NCBI RefSeq assembly: GCF_021869535.1
Contig: NW_026262712.1
Location: forward strand, 46,792,884 to 46,856,883
Length of the DNA stretch: 64,000 nt
Origin: Mytilus californianus
Taxonomy: Eukaryota > Mollusca > Bivalvia > Mytilida > Mytilidae
Direction: 5' to 3'
The notes under the pieces were generated by a model. The model was given only the letters and a program-made list of their open reading frames with translations, was not told the DNA's origin and ran no database searches. Position 1 is the first letter of the stretch. Each line of letters begins with the position of its first letter. This document shows, piece by piece, positions 1-12,718 of the stretch. Both the position numbers and the translations under genes were made by a program.

Positions 1-533
1 ACAAAAATCCTTCTTTTTCTTCTATGTGCCTTCGGACTTTATGTTTTGAACTGTAGTTTCACTTTCCATATTCGGTATTCATTCTAATGTAAGCTCCACG
101 TGGCAAAAATCACGTGATGCAGGAATGTAGTATCTTGGAGTTAGACTATTTCTTTCTTTTCGGGCGGGGACTCCAAGCAGACAACATGCATTTATATAAC
201 GGCACTGTAGATTTTCTTATTAAATAAAGAAAGTTCCCGGTCCGGTACATGAATAGATTGGTTAGAAAGCAAGATTTTAATTTTAATTAGATTGGAAAGC
301 CTTATTTGGGGGTTGAAATTGGAGAGCACCAAAAAAAGAAAGGGGGGGGGGGGGGAGTGTTCCACAGGGAATATTTTTATCTTATGAACTCAACATTCGA
401 AAGTTTTTTTTTTTTATTTAATTAAAAGAGAGAAAAACAAATGTAAGACAAATTGTGAATGATCTTTCTTCCTTTATCACGTGAGGGAATCTCGCATATA
501 TCTGGTTTACCGTCAAACTGAGCACATGTCTTT

Positions 534-605
534 TGGTTATTTCTGTCACTAGGTGGCTGTCTCATTGACGTTTACCCCATATTTTTTCATTGAAGCACAG
601 TGCTC
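534..605 (+). mobile_element. Decayed MITE fragment in each satellite unit (unit 1 copy)
   Basis: ATTTCTGTCACTAGGTGG and GGCTGTCTCATTGACG resemble the end of the mussel repeat seen in better condition at 55571-55875 and 56099-56398 (ATTTCTGTGTCATTTGGTC and TTGTCTCATTGGCAATCAT). The match is partial and diverged, and is repeated in every unit. Confidence 0.4.
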
Positions 606-1847
606 ACGTATATGTTTTAGAACATGAAGTTAAGGTTAAACTTTCATGTCATGAATAATAAAGTGGAAAAAAAGCAAAAAAAGAGACCCAAAGAACTAAA
701 TAGAAAAAGACGAAATGATCTGATTTTCAAAAATGACCTGTTTGGTCGCTCGTAATCGATTGTCTACAAACATAGTTCCTGTCATTTGTAATGAATGTAA
801 ACTTTAATATCTGTGGGTTTTTTTTCATATAAAATTTTATGTTTAAAATTATTAGTTATGTTATTTCTTTTATAGTGGATTTTTTTTAAGATATTTTTTA
901 TTATGCTTTAGAACATTAGGGCATTGTGGGACTATGTGTCAAAGGTGTATGATTGAGGGGCAACTCGTTCTATAAAAGCCGTGACTGGTCGCATGTGTCT
1001 TGTGACATCATTTCATGTCTAAGCAGTCCCAAATAAGTACATTTTTGAGTATACGCCAAGACGAGCATCATATTTTCAACTTTTGTTTCATTTTGTAGAC
1101 TGTGTACCTCAAATTTTTTAACTGAAAAAAAAAAAATGTCTTCATCGGGAACTCTCCAGCTGAAACCTACACTCTTCAGTTTAGCAGGGACAATACTCTG
1201 TTTTTTTAATTTTGTCATTTTTGCGCATGGGATCGTTAAAGACACTGTCAGTGGTTCAAAGTATTGCTTGTCAAAGACATGTCTACTAAGTTAGCGAATG
1301 CTGCATTCGAATAGGGACTGTTCTATTCATTCTCAGAAATTTTGCAATCTTTTGACATAGAAATTACCCTTTTCTGTTTAAAATAGATATTCTACATTAT
1401 AAGGTGTCGACATTAAGTTAGTAATGGAACTTGAATAACTTTTAAAAGTTTAATTTGTATTAAGCCTTTAACAAAAGGTTGCCACATATGTAATATGATG
1501 GACACACCAACCTTTAAAGACAGGTCCCTTTAATGTTGCCTTATCCTCGGAAATCTTAACTATCTGCTCAATACTTATTGCTTTCCCTTAAAATAGCTGA
1601 CAAATATTTAAAATAGTTCTGCTTTAAAATTCATCTATTCTCCTAGTTATTCAAAATTATAAGAGGTTAAGCTTTTTCATGTCCAACGGCACATATTACA
1701 GTGTTATCCGGATTCACCATTATACGATGCGGGAAAATTGCTATTGTCAAATTCAATTTAAAAAAAATAGATTCGTGTTTAAAAAAACTACGAGATGTGT
1801 TTGAAACGTCTAAGATATACAATGATTGATGTATTCATTGTTGGTCT

Positions 1848-2022
1848 TTAACGCCACTTTTATCATTATTTTCTATTTCATGGTGACCAGCTTTTTTTGT
1901 GTGTAGAAAGCTGGGACGCCCGGAGAGAACCACTGACCTTCGGCAAGGAAACTGTCAATCCTAGTCAATTAAGATTGGAGTCGAACCAAGCTACCACGTG
2001 TAGGGTTCGAACTCTGAGATAA
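1848..2022 (-). mobile_element. tRNA-derived SINE fossil in each satellite unit (unit 1 copy)
   Basis: Read on the minus strand, this segment has two box-B-like motifs (GGTTCGACTCC at 1988-1978 and GTTCGAACCCT just before it). A central block GAAGGTCAGTGGTTCTCTCC is followed by the tail GTGGCGTTAAAGACC. I recognise this order from bivalve tRNA-derived SINEs; the central block resembles the Meta domain of MetaSINEs, an assignment made from memory. The same sequence recurs at the same offset in all 15 units, so the SINE was trapped before amplification. No clear A box was found, so transcription by Pol III is doubtful. Confidence 0.65.
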
Positions 2023-2539
2023 GCAATGAAGCAGTAATTTTCACTAATGAAAGAAACTTGTTTCTCACTTTATCCAGTTTTCGTTTGATATATAGTTTTA
2101 TTTTCTATTATTCAAGTTGAAGAAGCCAAGACGTTTTAAAACGAATTGAAGAAAAAAAGGTAGCCAAGTGCATAGTTCTTTCAAACATATTCTTTTATCG
2201 CTGAGATGCTGTCTCGTCATGCCAAGAAATTGCCTCCGTTGAAATTTTGCAAACATCCCATAGAGCAAATTACATGGATGATTAATATTGACCATTTGGT
2301 ATATGGCCGTGTTCTAAGCGACACGTACTTGCAGGTCATAAATTAATTTGTTGAATGAAATCAAATCTTTAACTACTAATAGGTGCCGTAAGAGGTCCAC
2401 CGGAATTTTTAGCGAGGATTTCTTGGCATGTAACAGATAGAAAACTCAGGATTACAATTTATAGAACAGACAAGGGGCAGTGGCAAATATTTCGTGTATA
2501 TTATGAACACAGAGAAGATTACCCCGGCACCCTTTGCAA

Positions 2540-5085
2540 ACAAAAATCCTTCTTTTTCTTCTATGTGCCTTCGGACTTTATGTTTTGAACTGTAGTTTCA
2601 CTTTCCATATTCGGTATTCATTCTAATGTAAGCTCCACGTGGCAAAAATCACGTGATGCAGGAATGTAGTATCTTGGAGTTAGACTATTTCTTTCTTTTC
2701 GGGCGGGGACTCCAAGCAGACAACATGCATTTATATAACGGCACTGTAGATTTTCTTATTAAATAAAGAAAGTTCCCGGTCCGGTACATGAATAGATTGG
2801 TTAGAAAGCAAGATTTTAATTTTAATTAGATTGGAAAGCCTTATTTGGGGGTTGAAATTGGAGAGCACCAAAAAAAGAAAGGGGGGGGGGGGGGGGGGGG
2901 GAGTGTTCCACAGGGAATATTTTTATCTTATGAACTCAACATTCGAAAGTTTTTTTTTTTTATTTAATTAAAAGAGAGAAAAACAAATGTAAGACAAATT
3001 GTGAATGATCTTTCTTCCTTTATCACGTGAGGGAATCTCGCATATATCTGGTTTACCGTCAAACTGAGCACATGTCTTTTGGTTATTTCTGTCACTAGGT
3101 GGCTGTCTCATTGACGTTTACCCCATATTTTTTCATTGAAGCACAGTGCTCACGTATATGTTTTAGAACATGAAGTTAAGGTTAAACTTTCATGTCATGA
3201 ATAATAAAGTGGAAAAAAAGCAAAAAAAGAGACCCAAAGAACTAAATAGAAAAAGACGAAATGATCTGATTTTCAAAAATGACCTGTTTGGTCGCTCGTA
3301 ATCGATTGTCTACAAACATAGTTCCTGTCATTTGTAATGAATGTAAACTTTAATATCTGTGGGTTTTTTTTCATATAAAATTTTATGTTTAAAATTATTA
3401 GTTATGTTATTTCTTTTATAGTGGATTTTTTTTAAGATATTTTTTATTATGCTTTAGAACATTAGGGCATTGTGGGACTATGTGTCAAAGGTGTATGATT
3501 GAGGGGCAACTCGTTCTATAAAAGCCGTGACTGGTCGCATGTGTCTTGTGACATCATTTCATGTCTAAGCAGTCCCAAATAAGTACATTTTTGAGTATAC
3601 GCCAAGACGAGCATCATATTTTCAACTTTTGTTTCATTTTGTAGACTGTGTACCTCAAATTTTTTAACTGAAAAAAAAAAAATGTCTTCATCGGGAACTC
3701 TCCAGCTGAAACCTACACTCTTCAGTTTAGCAGGGACAATACTCTGTTTTTTTAATTTTGTCATTTTTGCGCATGGGATCGTTAAAGACACTGTCAGTGG
3801 TTCAAAGTATTGCTTGTCAAAGACATGTCTACTAAGTTAGCGAATGCTGCATTCGAATAGGGACTGTTCTATTCATTCTCAGAAATTTTGCAATCTTTTG
3901 ACATAGAAATTACCCTTTTCTGTTTAAAATAGATATTCTACATTATAAGGTGTCGACATTAAGTTAGTAATGGAACTTGAATAACTTTTAAAAGTTTAAT
4001 TTGTATTAAGCCTTTAACAAAAGGTTGCCACATATGTAATATGATGGACACACCAACCTTTAAAGACAGGTCCCTTTAATGTTGCCTTATCCTCGGAAAT
4101 CTTAACTATGTGCTCAATACTTATTGCTTTCCCTTAAAATAGCTGACAAATATTTAAAATAGTTCTGCTTTAAAATTCATCTATTCTCCTAGTTATTCAA
4201 AATTATAAGAGGTTAAGCTTTTTCATGTCCAACGGCACATATTACAGTGTTATCCGGATTCACCATTATACGATGCGGGAAAATTGCTATTGTCAAATTC
4301 AATTTAAAAAAAATAGATTCGTGTTTAAAAAAACTACGAGATGTGTTTGAAACGTCTAAGATATACAATGATTGATGTATTCATTGTTGGTCTTTAACGC
4401 CACTTTTATCATTATTTTCTATTTCATGGTGACCAGCTTTTTTTGTGTGTAGAAAGCTGGGACGCCCGGAGAGAACCACTGACCTTCGGCAAGGAAACTG
4501 TCAATCCTAGTCAATTAAGATTGGAGTCGAACCAAGCTACCACGTGTAGGGTTCGAACTCTGAGATAAGCAATGAAGCAGTAATTTTCACTAATGAAAGA
4601 AACTTGTTTCTCACTTTATCCAGTTTTCGTTTGATATATAGTTTTATTTTCTATTATTCAAGTTGAAGAAGCCAAGACGTTTTAAAACGAATTGAAGAAA
4701 AAAAGGTAGCCAAGTGCATAGTTCTTTCAAACATATTCTTTTATCGCTGAGATGCTGTCTCGTCATGCCAAGAAATTGCCTCCGTTGAAATTTTGCAAAC
4801 ATCCCATAGAGCAAATTACATGGATGATTAATATTGACCATTTGGTATATGGCCGTGTTCTAAGCGACACGTACTTGCAGGTCATAAATTAATTTGTTGA
4901 ATGAAATCAAATCTTTAACTACTAATAGGTGCCGTAAGAGGTCCACCGGAATTTTTAGCGAGGATTTCTTGGCATGTAACAGATAGAAAACTCAGGATTA
5001 CAATTTATAGAACAGACAAGGGGCAGTGGCAAATATTTCGTGTATATTATGAACACAGAGAAGATTACCCCGGCACCCTTTGCAA
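2540..5085. repeat. Macrosatellite unit 2
   Basis: Poly-G of 21. It carries a G at 4110 (ACTATGTGC instead of ACTATCTGC), shared only with unit 4. This marks units 1-2 and 3-4 as a duplicated pair. Confidence 0.95.
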
Positions 5086-7624
5086 ACAAAAATCCTTCTT
5101 TTTCTTCTATGTGCCTTCGGACTTTATGTTTTGAACTGTAGTTTCACTTTCCATATTCGGTATTCATTCTAATGTAAGCTCCACGTGGCAAAAATCACGT
5201 GATGCAGGAATGTAGTATCTTGGAGTTAGACTATTTCTTTCTTTTCGGGCGGGGACTCCAAGCAGACAACATGCATTTATATAACGGCACTGTAGATTTT
5301 CTTATTAAATAAAGAAAGTTCCCGGTCCGGTACATGAATAGATTGGTTAGAAAGCAAGATTTTAATTTTAATTAGATTGGAAAGCCTTATTTGGGGGTTG
5401 AAATTGGAGAGCACCAAAAAAAGAAAGGGGGGGGGGGGGGAGTGTTCCACAGGGAATATTTTTATCTTATGAACTCAACATTCGAAAGTTTTTTTTTTTT
5501 ATTTAATTAAAAGAGAGAAAAACAAATGTAAGACAAATTGTGAATGATCTTTCTTCCTTTATCACGTGAGGGAATCTCGCATATATCTGGTTTACCGTCA
5601 AACTGAGCACATGTCTTTTGGTTATTTCTGTCACTAGGTGGCTGTCTCATTGACGTTTACCCCATATTTTTTCATTGAAGCACAGTGCTCACGTATATGT
5701 TTTAGAACATGAAGTTAAGGTTAAACTTTCATGTCATGAATAATAAAGTGGAAAAAAAGCAAAAAAAGAGACCCAAAGAACTAAATAGAAAAAGACGAAA
5801 TGATCTGATTTTCAAAAATGACCTGTTTGGTCGCTCGTAATCGATTGTCTACAAACATAGTTCCTGTCATTTGTAATGAATGTAAACTTTAATATCTGTG
5901 GGTTTTTTTTCATATAAAATTTTATGTTTAAAATTATTAGTTATGTTATTTCTTTTATAGTGGATTTTTTTTAAGATATTTTTTATTATGCTTTAGAACA
6001 TTAGGGCATTGTGGGACTATGTGTCAAAGGTGTATGATTGAGGGGCAACTCGTTCTATAAAAGCCGTGACTGGTCGCATGTGTCTTGTGACATCATTTCA
6101 TGTCTAAGCAGTCCCAAATAAGTACATTTTTGAGTATACGCCAAGACGAGCATCATATTTTCAACTTTTGTTTCATTTTGTAGACTGTGTACCTCAAATT
6201 TTTTAACTGAAAAAAAAAAAATGTCTTCATCGGGAACTCTCCAGCTGAAACCTACACTCTTCAGTTTAGCAGGGACAATACTCTGTTTTTTTAATTTTGT
6301 CATTTTTGCGCATGGGATCGTTAAAGACACTGTCAGTGGTTCAAAGTATTGCTTGTCAAAGACATGTCTACTAAGTTAGCGAATGCTGCATTCGAATAGG
6401 GACTGTTCTATTCATTCTCAGAAATTTTGCAATCTTTTGACATAGAAATTACCCTTTTCTGTTTAAAATAGATATTCTACATTATAAGGTGTCGACATTA
6501 AGTTAGTAATGGAACTTGAATAACTTTTAAAAGTTTAATTTGTATTAAGCCTTTAACAAAAGGTTGCCACATATGTAATATGATGGACACACCAACCTTT
6601 AAAGACAGGTCCCTTTAATGTTGCCTTATCCTCGGAAATCTTAACTATCTGCTCAATACTTATTGCTTTCCCTTAAAATAGCTGACAAATATTTAAAATA
6701 GTTCTGCTTTAAAATTCATCTATTCTCCTAGTTATTCAAAATTATAAGAGGTTAAGCTTTTTCATGTCCAACGGCACATATTACAGTGTTATCCGGATTC
6801 ACCATTATACGATGCGGGAAAATTGCTATTGTCAAATTCAATTTAAAAAAAATAGATTCGTGTTTAAAAAAACTACGAGATGTGTTTGAAACGTCTAAGA
6901 TATACAATGATTGATGTATTCATTGTTGGTCTTTAACGCCACTTTTATCATTATTTTCTATTTCATGGTGACCAGCTTTTTTTGTGTGTAGAAAGCTGGG
7001 ACGCCCGGAGAGAACCACTGACCTTCGGCAAGGAAACTGTCAATCCTAGTCAATTAAGATTGGAGTCGAACCAAGCTACCACGTGTAGGGTTCGAACTCT
7101 GAGATAAGCAATGAAGCAGTAATTTTCACTAATGAAAGAAACTTGTTTCTCACTTTATCCAGTTTTCGTTTGATATATAGTTTTATTTTCTATTATTCAA
7201 GTTGAAGAAGCCAAGACGTTTTAAAACGAATTGAAGAAAAAAAGGTAGCCAAGTGCATAGTTCTTTCAAACATATTCTTTTATCGCTGAGATGCTGTCTC
7301 GTCATGCCAAGAAATTGCCTCCGTTGAAATTTTGCAAACATCCCATAGAGCAAATTACATGGATGATTAATATTGACCATTTGGTATATGGCCGTGTTCT
7401 AAGCGACACGTACTTGCAGGTCATAAATTAATTTGTTGAATGAAATCAAATCTTTAACTACTAATAGGTGCCGTAAGAGGTCCACCGGAATTTTTAGCGA
7501 GGATTTCTTGGCATGTAACAGATAGAAAACTCAGGATTACAATTTATAGAACAGACAAGGGGCAGTGGCAAATATTTCGTGTATATTATGAACACAGAGA
7601 AGATTACCCCGGCACCCTTTGCAA
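5086..7624. repeat. Macrosatellite unit 3
   Basis: Poly-G of 14 and total length 2539, both the same as unit 1, and the ACTATCTGC variant. It is the unit-1 counterpart in the second dimer. Confidence 0.95.
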
Positions 7625-10174
7625 ACAAAAATCCTTCTTTTTCTTCTATGTGCCTTCGGACTTTATGTTTTGAACTGTAGTTTCACTTTCCATATTCGGT
7701 ATTCATTCTAATGTAAGCTCCACGTGGCAAAAATCACGTGATGCAGGAATGTAGTATCTTGGAGTTAGACTATTTCTTTCTTTTCGGGCGGGGACTCCAA
7801 GCAGACAACATGCATTTATATAACGGCACTGTAGATTTTCTTATTAAATAAAGAAAGTTCCCGGTCCGGTACATGAATAGATTGGTTAGAAAGCAAGATT
7901 TTAATTTTAATTAGATTGGAAAGCCTTATTTGGGGGTTGAAATTGGAGAGCACCAAAAAAAGAAAGGGGGGGGGGGGGGGGGGGGGGGGGAGTGTTCCAC
8001 AGGGAATATTTTTATCTTATGAACTCAACATTCGAAAGTTTTTTTTTTTTATTTAATTAAAAGAGAGAAAAACAAATGTAAGACAAATTGTGAATGATCT
8101 TTCTTCCTTTATCACGTGAGGGAATCTCGCATATATCTGGTTTACCGTCAAACTGAGCACATGTCTTTTGGTTATTTCTGTCACTAGGTGGCTGTCTCAT
8201 TGACGTTTACCCCATATTTTTTCATTGAAGCACAGTGCTCACGTATATGTTTTAGAACATGAAGTTAAGGTTAAACTTTCATGTCATGAATAATAAAGTG
8301 GAAAAAAAGCAAAAAAAGAGACCCAAAGAACTAAATAGAAAAAGACGAAATGATCTGATTTTCAAAAATGACCTGTTTGGTCGCTCGTAATCGATTGTCT
8401 ACAAACATAGTTCCTGTCATTTGTAATGAATGTAAACTTTAATATCTGTGGGTTTTTTTTCATATAAAATTTTATGTTTAAAATTATTAGTTATGTTATT
8501 TCTTTTATAGTGGATTTTTTTTAAGATATTTTTTATTATGCTTTAGAACATTAGGGCATTGTGGGACTATGTGTCAAAGGTGTATGATTGAGGGGCAACT
8601 CGTTCTATAAAAGCCGTGACTGGTCGCATGTGTCTTGTGACATCATTTCATGTCTAAGCAGTCCCAAATAAGTACATTTTTGAGTATACGCCAAGACGAG
8701 CATCATATTTTCAACTTTTGTTTCATTTTGTAGACTGTGTACCTCAAATTTTTTAACTGAAAAAAAAAAAATGTCTTCATCGGGAACTCTCCAGCTGAAA
8801 CCTACACTCTTCAGTTTAGCAGGGACAATACTCTGTTTTTTTAATTTTGTCATTTTTGCGCATGGGATCGTTAAAGACACTGTCAGTGGTTCAAAGTATT
8901 GCTTGTCAAAGACATGTCTACTAAGTTAGCGAATGCTGCATTCGAATAGGGACTGTTCTATTCATTCTCAGAAATTTTGCAATCTTTTGACATAGAAATT
9001 ACCCTTTTCTGTTTAAAATAGATATTCTACATTATAAGGTGTCGACATTAAGTTAGTAATGGAACTTGAATAACTTTTAAAAGTTTAATTTGTATTAAGC
9101 CTTTAACAAAAGGTTGCCACATATGTAATATGATGGACACACCAACCTTTAAAGACAGGTCCCTTTAATGTTGCCTTATCCTCGGAAATCTTAACTATGT
9201 GCTCAATACTTATTGCTTTCCCTTAAAATAGCTGACAAATATTTAAAATAGTTCTGCTTTAAAATTCATCTATTCTCCTAGTTATTCAAAATTATAAGAG
9301 GTTAAGCTTTTTCATGTCCAACGGCACATATTACAGTGTTATCCGGATTCACCATTATACGATGCGGGAAAATTGCTATTGTCAAATTCAATTTAAAAAA
9401 AATAGATTCGTGTTTAAAAAAACTACGAGATGTGTTTGAAACGTCTAAGATATACAATGATTGATGTATTCATTGTTGGTCTTTAACGCCACTTTTATCA
9501 TTATTTTCTATTTCATGGTGACCAGCTTTTTTTGTGTGTAGAAAGCTGGGACGCCCGGAGAGAACCACTGACCTTCGGCAAGGAAACTGTCAATCCTAGT
9601 CAATTAAGATTGGAGTCGAACCAAGCTACCACGTGTAGGGTTCGAACTCTGAGATAAGCAATGAAGCAGTAATTTTCACTAATGAAAGAAACTTGTTTCT
9701 CACTTTATCCAGTTTTCGTTTGATATATAGTTTTATTTTCTATTATTCAAGTTGAAGAAGCCAAGACGTTTTAAAACGAATTGAAGAAAAAAAGGTAGCC
9801 AAGTGCATAGTTCTTTCAAACATATTCTTTTATCGCTGAGATGCTGTCTCGTCATGCCAAGAAATTGCCTCCGTTGAAATTTTGCAAACATCCCATAGAG
9901 CAAATTACATGGATGATTAATATTGACCATTTGGTATATGGCCGTGTTCTAAGCGACACGTACTTGCAGGTCATAAATTAATTTGTTGAATGAAATCAAA
10001 TCTTTAACTACTAATAGGTGCCGTAAGAGGTCCACCGGAATTTTTAGCGAGGATTTCTTGGCATGTAACAGATAGAAAACTCAGGATTACAATTTATAGA
10101 ACAGACAAGGGGCAGTGGCAAATATTTCGTGTATATTATGAACACAGAGAAGATTACCCCGGCACCCTTTGCAA
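7625..10174. repeat. Macrosatellite unit 4
   Basis: Poly-G of 25. It carries the ACTATGTGC variant (G at 9199) of unit 2. It is the last unit with CCCTTAAAAT; units 5 onward have CCCCTAAAAT. Confidence 0.95.
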
Positions 10175-12718
10175 ACAAAAATCCTTCTTTTTCTTCTATG
10201 TGCCTTCGGACTTTATGTTTTGAACTGTAGTTTCACTTTCCATATTCGGTATTCATTCTAATGTAAGCTCCACGTGGCAAAAATCACGTGATGCAGGAAT
10301 GTAGTATCTTGGAGTTAGACTATTTCTTTCTTTTCGGGCGGGGACTCCAAGCAGACAACATGCATTTATATAACGGCACTGTAGATTTTCTTATTAAATA
10401 AAGAAAGTTCCCGGTCCGGTACATGAATAGATTGGTTAGAAAGCAAGATTTTAATTTTAATTAGATTGGAAAGCCTTATTTGGGGGTTGAAATTGGAGAG
10501 CACCAAAAAAAGAAAGGGGGGGGGGGGGGGGGGGAGTGTTCCACAGGGAATATTTTTATCTTATGAACTCAACATTCGAAAGTTTTTTTTTTTTATTTAA
10601 TTAAAAGAGAGAAAAACAAATGTAAGACAAATTGTGAATGATCTTTCTTCCTTTATCACGTGAGGGAATCTCGCATATATCTGGTTTACCGTCAAACTGA
10701 GCACATGTCTTTTGGTTATTTCTGTCACTAGGTGGCTGTCTCATTGACGTTTACCCCATATTTTTTCATTGAAGCACAGTGCTCACGTATATGTTTTAGA
10801 ACATGAAGTTAAGGTTAAACTTTCATGTCATGAATAATAAAGTGGAAAAAAAGCAAAAAAAGAGACCCAAAGAACTAAATAGAAAAAGACGAAATGATCT
10901 GATTTTCAAAAATGACCTGTTTGGTCGCTCGTAATCGATTGTCTACAAACATAGTTCCTGTCATTTGTAATGAATGTAAACTTTAATATCTGTGGGGTTT
11001 TTTTCATATAAAATTTTATGTTTAAAATTATTAGTTATGTTATTTCTTTTATAGTGGATTTTTTTTAAGATATTTTTTATTATGCTTTAGAACATTAGGG
11101 CATTGTGGGACTATGTGTCAAAGGTGTATGATTGAGGGGCAACTCGTTCTATTAAAGCCGTGACTGGTCGCATGTTTCTTGTGACATCATTTCATGTCTA
11201 AGCAGTCCCAAATAAGTACATTTTTGAGTATACGCCAAGACGAGCATCATATTTTCAACTTTTGTTTCATTTTGTAGACTGTGTACCTCAAATTTTTTAA
11301 CTGAAAAAAAAAAAAATGTCTTCATCGGGAACTCTCCAGCTGAAACCTACACTCTTCAGTTTAGCAGGGACAATACTCTGTTTTTTAATTTTGTCATTTT
11401 TGCGCATGGGATCGTTAAAGACACTGTCAGTGGTTCAAAGTATTGCTTGTCAAAGACATGTCTACTAAGTTAGCGAATGCTGCATTCGAATAGGGACTGT
11501 TCTATTCATTCTCAGAAATTTTGCAATCTTTTGACATAGAAATTACCCTTTTCTGTTTAAAATAGATATTCTACATTATAAGGTGTCGACATTAAGTTAG
11601 TAATGGAACTTGAATAACTTTTAAAAGTTTAATTTGTATTAAGCCTTTAACAAAAGGTTGCCACATATGTAATATGATGGACACACCAACCTTTAAAGAC
11701 AGGTCCCTTTAATGTTGCCTTATCCTCGGAAATCTTAACTATCTGCTCAATACTTATTGCTTTCCCCTAAAATAGCTGACAAATATTTAAAATAGTTCTG
11801 CTTTAAAATTCATCTATTCTCCTAGTTATTCAAAATTATAAGAGGTTAAGCTTTTTCATGTCCAACGGCACATATTACAGTGTTATCCGGATTCACCATT
11901 ATACGATGCGGGAAAATTGCTATTGTCAAATTCAATTTAAAAAAAATAGATTCGTGTTTAAAAAAACTACGAGATGTGTTTGAAACGTCTAAGATATACA
12001 ATGATTGATGTATTCATTGTTGGTCTTTAACGCCACTTTTATCATTATTTTCTATTTCATGGTGACCAGCTTTTTTTGTGTGTAGAAAGCTGGGACGCCC
12101 GGAGAGAACCACTGACCTTCGGCAAGGAAACTGTCAATCCTAGTCAATTAAGATTGGAGTCGAACCAAGCTACCACGTGTAGGGTTCGAACTCTGAGATA
12201 AGCAATGAAGCAGTAATTTTCACTAATGAAAGAAACTTGTTTCTCACTTTATCCAGTTTTCGTTTGATATATAGTTTTATTTTCTATTATTCAAGTTGAA
12301 GAAGCCAAGACGTTTTAAAACGAATTGAAGAAAAAAAGGTAGCCAAGTGCATAGTTCTTTCAAACATATTCTTTTATCGCTGAGATGCTGTCTCGTCATG
12401 CCAAGAAATTGCCTCCGTTGAAATTTTGCAAACATCCCATAGAGCAAATTACATGGATGATTAATATTGACCATTTGGTATATGGCCGTGTTCTAAGCGA
12501 CACGTACTTGCAGGTCATAAATTAATTTGTTGAATGAAATCAAATCTTTAACTACTAATAGGTGCCGTAAGAGGTCCACCGGAATTTTTAGCGAGGATTT
12601 CTTGGCATGTAACAGATAGAAAACTCAGGATTACAATTTATAGAACAGACAAGGGGCAGTGGCAAATATTTCGTGTATATTATGAACACAGAGAAGATTA
12701 CCCCGGCACCCTTTGCAA
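10175..12718. repeat. Macrosatellite unit 5
   Basis: Poly-G of 19. It is the only unit where the TATA-like TATAAAAG has become TATTAAAG (near 11150); a nearby ATGTTTC replaces ATGTGTC. It is the first unit with four G before the T tract (GTGGGGTTT), a marker of units 5-12. Confidence 0.95.

Larger units (their letters stand above)
1..2539. repeat. Macrosatellite unit 1
   Basis: First unit in the window; its boundary is only the window edge. The poly-G tract is 14 long (342-355). It has the ATCTGC variant near 1563 and CCCTTAAAAT near 1587, a marker shared by units 1-4. Confidence 0.95.

Noticed and set aside
1848-2022. Functional tRNA gene in each satellite unit
   Set aside because: Box B is good but no acceptor stem, anticodon arm or clear A box could be folded; a SINE head fits better.
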